Below are positions 37,641 through 50,316 of a DNA stretch of 64,000 nt, piece after piece. Position numbers and translations under genes: made by a program. The stretch is taken from NCBI RefSeq assembly GCF_024763615.1, contig NC_077222.1, forward strand, positions 73,718,001 through 73,782,000, in the 5' to 3' direction. This stretch comes from Phlebotomus papatasi. Taxonomy: Eukaryota > Arthropoda > Insecta > Diptera > Psychodidae. Below the pieces are notes generated by a model. That model was given only the letters and a program-made list of their open reading frames with translations, did not search any database and was not told the DNA's origin. The stretch's first letter is position 1, and the number at the start of each line of letters is the position of its first letter.

Positions 37641-37980
37641 CATAATGATTTTTTGAAACCCTCTTCATGAACAATTTTCAACTTCAAGATGGTTTTGTGG
37701 TGATTTATAGACAAATTTAATTCGACAATAATTTTATATGCACCAGAAAAATTGTGATATATACCAGAAAAATAGGTATATAAGGCAGGGCTCTTTCTCG
37801 GGAGTTCGAGCAGCTCGCAAAACTTCGGACGCTTTGCCACCCCTTTCACTTCATAAGAGTAAAAGTAAACCATCCACGGAGACTAATGCCCACTCACTGA
37901 AGACTGAGGACAGTTAAGAGGCTCAAAGTAATCCTTCAGCACCTATAACGCTAGTAGGAGTTGGGAGTGTCAAAATAATA

Positions 37981-38313
37981 CAGTAGAGTCTCGCTATAGT
38001 CCATATTTGGTTTCAAATTTGACACTTGGGTCGCACTATAGTCCATGTAATTTTTTAAAATTATCAACGATTTTTAGTATTGAAATTGCTCGACGGCTTC
38101 CACTTTCTTTGCGATTGTGGTATACTTGTCTTTGCTCTCTTCATTGTGGATCACAATTATCACAACTACTTAATAAAGTTTGACAAAAATATTAAAATTA
38201 TTATGAATTTCGCATACTAAAAAACATATCCTAACTTAAAATCAGTGTTTTGAAATCAACGGTCGATAAATTGTGGACTATATAGAGCGATGGCTTATAG
38301 CGAGACTCTACTG
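37981..38313. mobile_element. Pogo-type MITE, CAGTAGAGTCTCGCTATAG termini
   Basis: Both ends read CAGTAGAGTCTCGCTATA inward, flanked by TA (37979-37980, 38314-38315). CAGTAGAG-type ends with TA duplication are typical of pogo/Tigger non-autonomous elements. 333 bp, no coding. Confidence 0.85.
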
Positions 38314-39010
38314 TATAAAATTAGGACTAGTGAATCAACCTTTTAAGGACAAGAGTCTCACAAATAAAATCAAATTTTCTGGCATTTTATTAGAGCAAAA
38401 CATAACTTTAGAAGGCCGTAGGAAATATATAATTTTTGGGTCAGCGGTGATCCAATTGTCCTTCAAGGCTTAAGGTCGCCAACTGAGTTGACATGTGTCG
38501 AATAGGCCGTACGTTCTCCACAATTTTGAAATTGTTATACTGAAAGTCACTTTGAAAAAAGGGAAAATCCGGAAAATCAGTCTAAATTTAAAGCTACAAA
38601 GAGACACAGCTCCATAAAATTTGTCAATAAGGATCAGCTCAAACTATCATACACTGAGTAGTAAGGACCATGGATTAGAAGTTCTTTGCATATTTTCTTT
38701 AGGAGGAAGTGGGGCATTTTTAAATTGCGTGAAATTGGGCTATTTGGCTTCTTTCACCTTTTTTTTAAATGAAATTCAGCCATATCATGATGCAATTTAG
38801 CTTCGCAATTGGTTTCTTGAGCTAAATTTTATCATAGTAATGTTATTCAGTTTCATTTAAAAAAGGAGAAAAGGACCAATTTCAAAGGTACTCCAATTTA
38901 AAGGTGCCTCACTCCCTCCCCTTCTTGACTCTAACGCTAGATTTTGCAGGGTAAATGTTCTGAAAAATCTACTTTAGTCTTGGGCCTTAACGTGATGAAA
39001 TATAGATTAA

Positions 39011-39539
39011 CCCATTCAGTCAATGTACCAGAAATACTTGAGATAGAATGTTCGAATTTTGGGATTAGTTTCCTACAGATTAATAGATGAATTTTTTGAA
39101 AAGAAAAAAATTTTATCCATTATGGGGGCGCGGGGAGCCGCCCTCAAACACGCGTCTTAACGGTCACTGAATTTAAATTCTGTACATTAATTTATTACAA
39201 ACTCTATTGATTTAGATAGAGTAACTATCCAAGAAAACACATTGGCAACCAGAATTCAAATCAGGAAAGAGGATGAAGGTCAATTTTAACAAATTCGACG
39301 AGATGTCGAATTTTCCGTCCGCCATTTTGAGTAAAATTTTTGCATGACTTCACGCAAAGCGAGAAAAGAACAACAAAATGTATTCCCATCTCTGTCGGGC
39401 TATTTTTTCCAAGTAATTGAAGGACTAAAGTAACTAAAAATCCATTCCCGACATAAATTCGAATATTAATTTCCCTGGAATAAATAATCTAAAATCACTC
39501 AATTTGCGTATGATGTATAAAACCATGGTAAGGAATGGG
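39011..39539. mobile_element. TTAA-flanked element, CCCATTC termini
   Basis: TTAA (39007-39010) CCCATTCAGT at the left and GGAATGGG TTAA (39540-39543) at the right. The 529-bp length resembles the other TTAA elements. Contains a G-rich patch near 39124-39141. Confidence 0.7.
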
Positions 39540-39603
39540 TTAATTCAGTAATAAATTCGATTCTTCAAGACGACTAGTTTATTAACTCAATAATGAGAGT
39601 AAT

Positions 39604-39713
39604 GGCCTCTACACACTAGAGAAATTTATGTCCATATTAAAGCAAATTCCCTACGATCGTGTATGAAAAACTCTTCAATATGGACATAAATTTTTCTAGT
39701 ATGTAGAGCGGCT
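39604..39713. mobile_element. Hairpin MITE, CTCTACACACTAGA termini
   Basis: Left GGCCTCTACACACTAGAGAA and reversed right GCCGCTCTACATACTAGAAA, with ATTTATGTCCATATT in both arms. Ends resemble 10633-10770. Confidence 0.65.
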
Positions 39714-39914
39714 ATAAAACATTTTATAGTACATATTTGTGTAGGTTTGTTATTAATTTGAATACTTTCTAATCTTTTATCTTATAATAACGTATCTATT
39801 GTATATCTTTTTACTTAATGTAATTTCATTTTCAAGTCAATAAAAAATTCAATTGCACAATTCCCGGCCTTGCATAAAACTTTTTGCAATACACCATTTT
39901 CCTAAATATGCTGT

Positions 39915-39920
39915 TTTATT
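39915..39920 (-). terminator. Candidate poly(A) signal for EcKinase-like gene
   Basis: AATAAA on the minus strand (aacAATAAAacag), 138 nt after the stop. The spacing is plausible for a short 3' UTR. Confidence 0.4.
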
Positions 39921-40057
39921 GTTATTAAACCTAATAAAATGTCACAAAAGGATTCAAAATTTAAATATTCTAACTAAAGAAAACTGTATTGAACATTTAT
40001 GAATATAATTAAAACTTCCGCTGATAAATATATCGAATTTTGCAACAAGTGTTGTCT

Positions 40058-40245
40058 TTAATCTAGAAATCCTTTTTCCAAATATTTTGGCAATAATTCC
40101 TGAATAGCCTTCTTATATTCAGGATGTCCGTAAATTTCTTTCCGAACATCCCTGGAAGCTTCTCCATTGGCCATTAATTCATCAATGGTGATCTTAGAAA
40201 AATCCACATGAACGTAGGGCATGAAGCATACAGCAATGATCATTT
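40058..40245 (-). CDS. EcKinase-like exon 3 and stop
   Basis: The acceptor ttttatag precedes AAATGATC, which with the preceding G gives EMIIAVCFMPYVHVDF. The exon ends KYLEKGFLD and TAA at 40058-40060. Its length (188 nt) restores the frame set by exons 1 and 2. Confidence 0.9.
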
Positions 40246-43200
40246 CTATAAAACAAAAAGACTGATTAATCTTCAAATTCCATAGAAAACTTCAAAAACA
40301 TACCCAAAAATCCATGGCGGACAAGCTCAGTGTTGAAATCCAGCCTCGAGGGAGGTTTCTCTCGGATTCCAAGAGTTGTGTGAGCATTCACAAATTCGTC
40401 GTAATAGTGTGAAAGCAAGTCCTCACGGTGTTTTTCCAAGGTGTCCTTCGAAGCTACCATGTACAGCGCATAGATAACATCGAGGGCAGGCGATCCCCAA
40501 ATGCATACCTGGTAGTCTACCTAGAAGGAAAGCCCAAGAAAAATCCAAAATCAGCTTAATAGGGAAGGGTAGGGCACTTTCAATTTTTGGATATTTCTTC
40601 TTATCTAATCAAAATGAAACTCTTTGGAATATCTTATTCTCAATAATTTCAAAACAATTGCAATAATTATCGAAGTAATAATTGTAATAATTTATCTAGT
40701 GGTTTCAAGATTAAGGTATTTAGCATTGGATCAATCCTAAGACAGTTTTGATAATTTTGCTTTATCTTTCTTTTAGCATACTTGAGCGGCTATTTCATTT
40801 AAGCTTACCGGAATTTATTGCTCATTTTTCTATTTTTACAATTTCAATTATTTGTCACATAAAAATTTAAATAATAATAGTATAACTCAAATAAAGAGAT
40901 TTGTATGAGAGTAAGCTAGATTCTGAATCATTTATTAAAACAAATGTGATAAAAGATAAAAGTGATAAGAATGAACTGAGTCGCTTTAATCATAAAAAAT
41001 CAACTTCATTCATTTAAATTGCAGTGTTTGTTTTTTTTTTTTTTGTTAAGTGAGTTTGCTTGAGAAGCTAAGATAGTATATTCAGGGCAGATTATTCAAC
41101 GTAGAGATATTTATTTTATTACCCATTCAGTAAAATGTAATCTGCGTACTGAATCAGTTGCAAGTATTGTGATTTTTGCAATTTTTAAGAATAGATAGAA
41201 TAAATATTTTGAAATTGTGGTTATTCAACAATACAAATAATTGAAACACAATTAATTCACAAATAAGAAGTACAAAATCGTTTAAACCTCACAAAACTTA
41301 TTAATATTTTAAAAAAATTTCAATTCCGGAGTACTTAATTTTTTAGTCCCATATTGAGATGGAAGATTTTATTGAACTGGATAAGTTATTATTTACATAT
41401 TACATAAACATGAAAAAAATACTTTTTGACTATTATGCCGGCTTCAGACCTGGGGTTTAGCCTAGTTCCCGAAAGAGTAAAATTTCAAAATAGTAACCAA
41501 TTTTATTGATTTTTGAGAATTAACCAGATGATTTATACCCATAATATTCAATCCTAAGTCATATTTTACCAAAAAATCTAGATTGATAAGAAATAAGAGA
41601 AGTTAAGCCATATGGCTAAGCCTTAGACTTGAAGCCCGTACTAAACATCAAAAGACATTTAATTCCTTTAAGGGGTTATGTGGATCACGAAGACTAAAAT
41701 AAAAAAATACAGCATATTCTCTCTAAATTTTCTTTTCAATATAAGAAAAAATATTTAATTTATGCCGTTAAATAAAAGTACAACATTTTAATTATATTTT
41801 CTGGCTTTTGAAAAATTTAATCATTGGGATCTGATTTTCGGAAGCCTTTTTGAAAAAAGCTTTGCTGTGCACAAGAGGTTCAATTAAAGAAAAGATCCTG
41901 GTAATATAGATGAGTTAAATTTGTATTTGAACATAAGGAGAATTTGAATTAGAACACCTTTAAAATTATGCTCTTTTTCTCATATAGAACAAATGAATAT
42001 AAAATGTATTTTATTTTACAAAATGACTACCAAACACGGTTGTAGTCAATATAAACAGTGATTATGATTAGACAACACATCTATGCTCCATCCTCATTTG
42101 AAATTAACAAATTGGGCAATTGACCTTACTACTGAAAACAAGCTTAATTTGGTCAAATTCACATTCAGCGAGATTTCTACACAGTAGCCTAATCTATAAA
42201 ATCGATATAAACCGGTAATTTAAGTGAGCAACAGTTTCAGAACAGATCAATAAGCCGTAGACTATTCGACCTAAAAGCCTTAGAAAGAAGTCGAAACCTT
42301 TATAAGGTTTAATAATCATATTCATTTGTATTAACTTAATCTTAACATTTTACATTAAAAACGGCCGCCAGGGACATAGGAACGCTTAATTATTGTCCAA
42401 TAATGCAGTAATAACTATATGAAAACGAAAATATGTCAACAGATTGATGTTGAATAATAGGATGAAAACTCGGTTCTTTTTTTGACGAATTACAAGATTT
42501 ACTTGACAAATATTATGTTTTTATGACTTATCGGTATTTTGTGAAACTGATCTTCAATTAGGCTAACAGTTTTAATCGATTTTGTAGGTTAAGCAACTTT
42601 GTAAATCTAGCAAAAAATTAATTTTTGACCAAATTCAGTTTTTTATTAGTGATGAACTTGGGATAATTTCTCATTTTTCTTAATTTTATGGTAGAATGGA
42701 ACATTTGTGTAGTCTAGTCACTGATGGCCTACTCTATGTTTAGCAGACTGCTGACTTCTCGCCAGACCTCAGTTAGGGCAACGTTCTCAAATAGATTAGG
42801 GGTTAGATGAAGATGGAATCGTATTGTATTTGTACAAAATGGCTTTACGGCCGAAGTACAATAAATGAATTAATCAATCAATCAATCAATCCGTGTTTAG
42901 CATCCACTTTGTACACTGGTAAAAATAAAAGGGTCAAATTGACCCTTTTCGACAAAAATGGATCATATTTGACCCTTTGAAAGGTTCACTTGAATCTTTT
43001 GAAATTTCATTGCACATTTATCACAATAGATTACATTTTATCGTAAATTTATTACTCCTATCATATTTCTCTCATCTGAGCGAACACCAAAGATGACTTT
43101 TTCATTGTTTTTCTTCGTTTATTCCAGAGTTAAATAGGTGTCAAAACAGTGACCCTTTCAAAGGATCATCGGTGACCCTTTTATTTTTACCAGTGTAAAG

Positions 43201-45140
43201 CAAAATCCATTTTTATTCATTTTCTCTACATGTGTAGATTTTTTTTTGTTTAAAACTGTGTTTATTGGGGTTATAAATGAAAAAATACTAGAAGTGATCA
43301 TGCAAATCGGACACATATGACCAGGAAAACGTTATAGTACAACCCTATTAACGTAAATTATTCATAAAATATGGATTAGGAACAAAAAGTGGCATTTAAA
43401 CAGTATCGGCGAAAGTGACCCAATGCATCCTTTTTTACAAAAGCTCTAAAAAATATTTATGCTGAAGAAAGTAAAAATATAAAAGCTGAATTTTAGCACT
43501 GCAAAGTTGGTTTCAATGCCTCCGGTACTCAATCCGGCAATCAAAATTTGCATCCCATTCTTTCTCAAAAGATTTGCTTAGGTCTACCTCCAAAATTTAA
43601 TTTGGTGCAATTTTCAAAAGAGGAAAAAAGAGCGAGAAAACTTTTGAAAAAAGGATGTGAGTTTGACTTCATGAAATTTCCCAGATCTGCCGGTGCCATA
43701 ATATCAAATATTTCGATATTTTTCAATATTTTGAATATAAGAAATTATACAATCTTTTCCATAATATTGTGTATTTTATGATGATCAAACGGTCTTTACT
43801 GTGTTATCACACTTGCACATTAAAAATTTTAATATGATTCACATTAATTGTTGCTTGTGAGAGTCCAAATGTGTAATTTGTGTGTTTTAATCATTTTATA
43901 TTCAAAATTTGATCTATTTGTTGATAAAAAGGTAGACTTGGCCCGCAAAATTTTATATAAATTGATTTATAGCATTAATGCGAAAAATTAATGCGATTTT
44001 CTCTTTAATTTTTTAATGTGAAAAATATTTATGACTTAGGTAAATTTAAACTTATTTTTGCAGGCCAAGTCCACTTTTTTATTAATAAATAGAAAAACCC
44101 CAAATATTAAGTGACTCAAAGACACAAATAACATATTTGGACGCTCACAAGCGACAATTAATGTGAATCACATTAAAATTTTAATGTGCAAGTGTGATAA
44201 CGCCGTTAGTCTAGTGCAAATCTTATCGAAAATACCTCATTCTATATCAATTGATAACACTCACTAGCATGAAGTCATAGGCTGTCCCCTGTTTATCCGT
44301 CTTGAACATCATGTTTCTAAAGTGAAAGTCCCCATGATTGAGAACATTGTAGCCATGTGTGGGTGGATTAACGCTGTAGAGATGCCGGATTTTCCGGTGA
44401 AAATTTTTGTGGATGTTCTGAAATTTTTCCACGTAAGTCTCATGATTTGGCCAGGTGGTGATCTCATCGATAAGCTTACTGATGGAGTTCAGCATATGTT
44501 CAACTCCATCAGGTCGAACCCGAAATAGCCCTTGCTTGTAATCGGAGACTTCGTTTGTCCTTCGTTCCAGGAGCATTGAGCAAGCGTGAAATTTGGCCAA
44601 TTTGGAGAAAACTAGCTTGGAATTTTCAAAATTGAGCTGCTTGCTCTCTTTGGCGAAACCCTTATCGGTGATGTCATCGAACACCAAGACATAGTTCGGA
44701 CTCTTGGAGTGATAGATTAAATTGGGAAAGAAAACTCTCTCATCCAGTGAACATAAAAGAAATTTCCCAATAGCTGGAAGTGTTTTTGTGTACATTTCCA
44801 CTTCTGTGCTGAATAGAGGATCCAGATTGCTGCTGGATACTTCTGAGGTAGCTGGAGTCTTTATAATCAATTTGATAGAGCACTCATTTGTGCTGGTAGA
44901 CAAATTGTAGGATACATTTGCTGAAAAAATAGCACTTGTTGTGGGTTCACTCTTATCCAATATACTCTTGACATCAACATCCAGCACTTTTAAGCTCTCA
45001 TCCTTTTCGTGTACTCTCAAGGCTTCTTCGAAGAAGCTTTTGTTCAACCAGGTGGGAATGAACATTTTTTGGTCTAATTCACGCACCTCCGATAAATTCG
45101 CTACTGACTTGCTCAAGAATATTTCCAGCACTGATAACAT
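40058..45140 (-). CDS. EcKinase / CHKov-like kinase family protein, complete gene
   Basis: Member of the insect EcKinase-like (DUF227/CHK kinase-like) family, relatives of choline/aminoglycoside kinases; some members are proposed to phosphorylate ecdysteroids or xenobiotics. Three exons join in frame: 45140-44265, 40520-40304, 40245-40058; 1,281 nt, 426 aa, a normal length for the family. Visible motifs are PTWLNKSFFEEAL near the N-terminus, ATP-lysine region KLIIKTP, glutamate helix STEVEMYTKTLP, hinge NYVLVFDDITDKGF, Brenner motif HGDFHFRN (residues 269-276), and metal-binding DYQ (294-296) followed by WGSPALDVIYALY. An in-frame TAA lies 15 nt before ATG 45140; Met26 at 45065 is an alternative start fitting the family better. 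Intron 1 is 3.7 kb and holds repeats; intron 2 is 58 bp. All core catalytic residues are present. The substrate cannot be deduced. Confidence 0.92.
40304..40520 (-). CDS. EcKinase-like exon 2
   Basis: The acceptor ccttctag precedes VDYQVCIWGSPALDV, and a gtatgt donor follows HGFL plus one base. The 217-nt exon supplies the Mg-binding Asp of the DYQ motif and the following helix. Confidence 0.92.
41435..41640. mobile_element. MITE, GCCGGCTTCAGACC termini (inverted copy)
   Basis: In EcKinase-like intron 1. Left GCCGGCTTCAGACCTGGGGT and reversed right ACGGGCTTCAAGTCTAAGGC; interior shared with 34407-34614. Confidence 0.65.
42700..42893 (+). mobile_element. Probable 5'-truncated LINE 3' end with (AATC)n tail
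   Basis: A less AT-rich non-coding stretch ends in CAAAATGGCTTTACGGCCGA, then ACAATAAATGAATT and a short AATC repeat, a layout typical of non-LTR retrotransposon 3' ends. No reverse transcriptase is present, so this rests on layout only. Confidence 0.45.
42914..43195. mobile_element. MITE, CACTGGTAAAAATAAAAGGG termini
   Basis: Both ends read CACTGGTAAAAATAAAAGGG then TCA inward, with TA outside (42912-42913, 43196-43197). Interior has GGGTCAAATTGACCC palindromes. 282 bp in EcKinase-like intron 1. Confidence 0.87.
44265..45140 (-). CDS. EcKinase-like exon 1
   Basis: 876 nt, residues 1-292, ending at CTA before gtgagtg. It contains the nucleotide-binding lobe and the catalytic HGDFHFRN loop. 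If translation starts at 45065, the exon contributes 267 residues. Confidence 0.9.
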
Positions 45141-45162
45141 CCAGTACCTATTTTATGAATTT

Positions 45163-45228
45163 CTTATCACAGCTTTTGGCTTCCCTCAGTATCTATGCCA
45201 CTTGTAATTATTCCGATTATGCTTATCT
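45163..45228 (-). promoter_or_regulatory. Two GATAAG motifs upstream of the EcKinase-like gene
   Basis: TGATAAG (45163-45169) and AGATAAG (45222-45228) on the minus strand lie within 90 bp upstream of the first ATG. GATA factors drive many insect midgut and fat-body genes. Binding here is inference only. Confidence 0.25.
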
Positions 45229-46115
45229 ATCAACTTCAATCGACATTGCGATAGGTATATCTCTTTCTATAATGTTTGTTTTTTTTTGTGTAAAATAAGC
45301 GACTTTCGAATGTTATTTTTGCACACAATGTCTTTTGATTGCGATAAAATACCGAGGTTGTCGTTCTTCGATCGCAAACATATACAAGATTTCATATTTG
45401 TTTGACCAACGCAACGTGCACTTGAATTGTTTAAAAAAAATCAAGACAATGTATGTTGTATATCAAGATAAATAAATAGTGCAAGTAAATTTACTAATAA
45501 ATTCATATATCAATAAATTTATTTACAATATTTAAATGCTTTATAGACGTGAAGAATGGCGAGACAAATAGATTGATTCTTGTTCTTTTGTATTATTTTA
45601 GGCGGATTCTTAACAACGTTACCTATTATACATTGAATTAAATTAAATTAAGTTCTTAAATTGAATTATATCGGCTCCAGGCAACCGATAAAATCAAGTT
45701 CTTGGGCACAATTAGAGAGGACCATTCTGTTTATATTCCACCCATATCTCTCTGTTTATCAAAATTCTAAATATTTTGATTTTAATTCAAAATTTGCACT
45801 TGTTTCAGAAATTTGATCTCATCTACAGTAAAATGATCTAGTTTTATTTGATCATTTTCGAAGATTTCCAAAACTGTCTAGAATTTGCTTTAAGCAACTA
45901 CAAGTCTAACTATTGAACGATGTTTAAATCCCAATTGTTAATTTTCAATTGTTTCTGTAAAAAGAATATGAGTTAGGCAAGGAACATTTGTTAGAAGTTT
46001 TCATCAAAAATTGTTTTCATCTAAAATGTAAATAATGTAATATTTTTCAGTAATCTATGTACCTTTTCCTATAAGTATAAGTGTTCAAATTTCGTATACC
46101 AAATTATACAGAATA

Positions 46116-47096
46116 GGGGAAAGTGGTCTGCCTTTGAACGAAAAATGATGTTCAAAATTTGAGATTTTTTTCAGAGTAAACTACAACATTAGTTTTACTT
46201 TTCACTACACCAAAATATTCTCTTGTTCATTAAGCTGCTATGCTTACCCCATTCAGGACTCGCAAGTCCTCAGATTTTCCTGGTGAGGAACTTAAAAATA
46301 TTATGTCGATATATTCAAAGGCAGCCTGCATGGTCTGCCTTTGAATGTGTTTGGGCAGCCTTTGAATCTTAATTTTTCACTGAGAATATTAGGGCTGTAA
46401 CATTAAACGGCCCATAATTGATTAGCATGAACCCTAATGCACTCAATAAAACCACCACTGTAGTCAAAAGTCATTATACAACAACATTTTTTACATTTTT
46501 CTGAAGCACTGTTTTTCACTTGAAAATTTGTAATAAAACGCCATTGAAGTTGACAATTGTCGGTTTGAAACATCTCGGCCGGACCAAGATAGCATTTTAT
46601 AAGTATTTGTATGACATTCGTCAGACCAAAGTAGGAGTTCTATTCTGCTCCCGGACAGGAAGCTGTCAGATGTTTCAATGCATGGAAAGAGAGGATTCAA
46701 AGGCACACAACATTAAGATTCAAAGGCTGCCGCAGAGCAATATTTGAAAACTTTTATCACTCACAAAATTTGTCTCATCTGAATCAAAATGTATTTGGAG
46801 AAATACCATCCAAGAATAACCTTCTATGACTCACAATAGAAGATTTGTTCGAAAAATTATTTTAATTATGAAAAAACACATGAATTGTGGAACATCAAAA
46901 TTACAGTTTAGAGCTCAGATTCGTTTTTTTGCCCTAGCACCTAGAAAATAAGAGCTAGGGTCTGCATTTTTTGATGACTTGTGAGGATTATGAATAGCTA
47001 TCTAATAGTTAATAGAAAAGAATTTATGCTTTAAAGAAAAGTGAAAAAATTACAATATTCAAAGGCTGCCGCATTCAAAGGCAGACCACTTTCCCC
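46116..47096. mobile_element. 981-bp TA-type element, GGGGAAAGTGGTCTGCC termini
   Basis: Left and reversed right ends both read GGGGAAAGTGGTCTGCCTTT, TA-flanked. The motif GGCAGCCTTTGAAT recurs several times inside. A minus-strand frame (46706-46491) is open but has only a doubtful resemblance to a transposase (LLLWSDE). Confidence 0.85.
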
Positions 47097-47098
47097 TA

Positions 47099-47353
47099 CC
47101 CAAGAAGCAATTTTTTCTTAATATAGTCTTGTAGATTACCCTAAGTAAGGCAATATAGAACCAAAAATCTTTTTATTTCCTTATAACGCTCTTCTATCAC
47201 TGAGATTATTGTAATTAAAGTGGCGCACTCTTAAGGATCTTAAGGGCTTCTATAGGAATTTCAACAGAAAATTCTCACTCTAAGTCTTTTAAAAGTGCAC
47301 TAAACGACTTGCCTAATACTTGGTTCTATGAGGCAGCTATTTTGCTTCTTGGG
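47099..47353. mobile_element. MITE, CCCAAGAAGCAA termini, copy 1
   Basis: Ends CCCAAGAAGCAA and TTGCTTCTTGGG, TA-flanked; the left TA is the right TA of the preceding element. Interior shared closely with 59633-59891. Confidence 0.87.
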
Positions 47354-50316
47354 TAGAGTGTCAATATTTTTAAAATACGAGTAGTGTCAATAGCTATACC
47401 TTCGACCCTACGAAGGACCTACGACAAGTGAAAACGTTGTAAAACTCAAAAAGAAAAGTGTTGTAGGTTTTTCAAACAAAATTTTTTGTGGGACTAATAA
47501 TAATTATCCTTAATTTTTATATTGAGTTCAAGCTCTAACCCAGAGGCAGTTCTTCAGGTTCTTAATGGTTTTGCAGTTATGATAAATGCGTATTATGCGG
47601 CTTTCTAGACTAAACGTTTAGCCCAGTTAAAAGAGGTCTTGAAATTCTAACAAAAAACACGCTATTCTAGTGATTTGTCTTTAATATAATGTGGCATTTT
47701 TTATTAAACAGTTCAACTTTTTTTGAAATTTTAAATTGGAAAATACCAACTTCAGTTAACTGTAACAAATGAAGGCCTAAAATTATATTTATTTCAAAGT
47801 CCAAACGTTCCTCTAGAAATAATGTAGAGGAAGTTAAGCATACTAGCACCTTTAGAATTTGACTTTTAAATCGCACAGTGTTTCGCTTTATAAGTATCAT
47901 CAGTGTCAGTGAAAAGTAAAAAGATTTTCCTGAAATATCGAGTGAAATTAATTAAATTCAATTGCAGAATTTCTTTAACATGAAAATATTTCTTTTGTGT
48001 CATTTAATTCACTTCTGGAATTAATATTCTCCCAAGCTAATTGTGACGGTTATGGGAGTTTCAAGAAGCTGATTGTGGTCTGATATGCTTGCGAGAGTCA
48101 CGCAATTTTTTCATTCACACCAGACGACAATAGAAGTTCATTCGAGACCCTAAGACTTGATTCATTTTCTTCTGGTTGCCAGACTTTCGTGCACAAATGC
48201 TTCTATATACCTACCATTGAGATACCAAAGAAGATTCCCTTCTTATTTGGAGGGAGTTGAAGTTGGAGCATTCAAGATTGTCTTTTTATTTATCAGGTTA
48301 TACAGATTTGCCTTCGACACGAAGAGATGAAACCGGTTGTGAACGATTGAGAAGAAATTTTCGGTGTTTGGTGTCGTGAAAATTGAAAGACTCGTTTACA
48401 CCATCAACTGTTAAATGTCGATTTTGACTCAGTGGAATGTTTCCAAGACTTGAAGATCTTCTAAAGCACACGATATTCCCTCACTTGGAAAATATCAATG
48501 AAATTAATCTCAGACTCTATCGTCACTTTGGCGCACAATCTCAGCTAGAACGAGACTTCCTTTGACCATTTAATTCCATCAACCGTGTCCTTCCAATTTA
48601 AATGTCTCACATGTTGAAATGGTGTTCTTACTTCAATCTGCAATGCTTTTAAATGGAATTTGTAGGTTTTCTTTTTTAGTCTCGGTCTCTCTGACATTCT
48701 TGTTTAAAGTAAATGTCTCTTGGAAGTCAATTAGAGAAACAAATATATATAATTAAAACCTCAGACCATGATGTGATTTGTTAATAATCCTACATAAAAA
48801 GAATCTTATACAGCATGTTTCAATGTATTATCTGCTTCTCTGCTCGTCTCTTGTGTTTTTTTTGGGTCTTCTCCAAAGCCACGAAAACACTTGCTTGTCT
48901 CAACTACAATAAAAGCAATGAAGTCTGAGATATTTAGCTGAATGCTGTATTGATGTGCTGCATTAATAGAATTACATATTACAACAATTGCTTGTTAGTT
49001 TAGAAATTTGAGACCTTTGGCAATTGAACTAATCCTCTAGAATTAAATGGAACTTTACTACAAAACTTTAAATGAGCCTAAAATCGTGAAACTTTTTCAC
49101 AGGAAAAAATATATAAATAGTAAATAGTAATACTTTCAAGAATTGAAGTAAATTTTATTTGTTAAAAATGAAAGCATTTTAATTTTACATTGTTTAATCA
49201 ATCCATCTACTGTCACGAGAACTTTTGATAATAATGACGTTTTTTTTCGAATTATTCTGAAAACATCAGTAAAAATTTATTTAATTTATTTTGATTCAAA
49301 ATATAGGGAGTTCCGGGACAATTGACATTAAGATTAGTGAAATAACACGATTAGAACACATAATCAGACACTTTTACCTACCATTATGAGCCAATTAGCA
49401 ACATCATTTTTTAAATACGCCTAATACGCCTATATTACTTTTGACATGGTAAATTTTAGAACCTTTATTGTAATCTTTATTCCATGCAAACTTAAAAAAA
49501 ACATTTCTTTTTTTCTAACCTATAGGGGAAAGCGCCCATGCTTTGTACGATCCTAAGCTTAATAATAACTAATTTTTTCCTTTGTTTCTGAATAAATGTA
49601 ATTCTGCAGTATAAAAAATACTCTAGAATTCCTGTCCTAAAAAGATTACACCCCTTGACGCATCAGAAAAGAGTTCAGCTCCTTAATTCACTTAGTCTAA
49701 GTACCGTCAGTACCTACTGTATCAAAAATACCCTCGAAGTCCTAGAATCAATACGATTTTCTCATTAAAAAAAAAAATAATTTGAAAAATTTATGGCTGA
49801 AAAAAGTTTTAAAAACGATCCAAATATTTCTTAAATAATACTTTAAAATTATTCCAAGTTTAACTTATTTTTTGAGTAAAATTTGGCATAGTTAGGGTAT
49901 TTTAAAATTAATACCACATTGAAACAGGATACTTCAAAGATTTTCTCTGTGTATGCAAGCGATTTCATTCAAATGCTTCATTTTGATGAAAAACCGAAAC
50001 TTTCTTTTACAATGTAAGGGTTTTTTGCGTATAATTTTTGGATTATAATAAGTTATTGAGAAATTTGTGGCAACTCAGTCCTTTGTTATTCTCACATTAA
50101 TTTTTTTAATGGATATATTTTTGAAATCGGCACCGAAAATGTTTCGCATTTATCACCTGCGCATATACAACAAATTTATGTCACCAATACGTAGGATACC
50201 CTGTAATAGAGCAATACATTTTCCTTAATTCGGCGATAGGTCTTTTATAAGAATTTTCAAAATTAAAAAGCGGTTACAATTGGATTAACCTAGAAAAAAC
50301 ATCAGTATATTTACTT

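Noticed and set aside
46491..46706. Tc1-type transposase fragment (LLLWSDE)
   Set aside because: A single short motif resemblance without flanking agreement; too weak to call.
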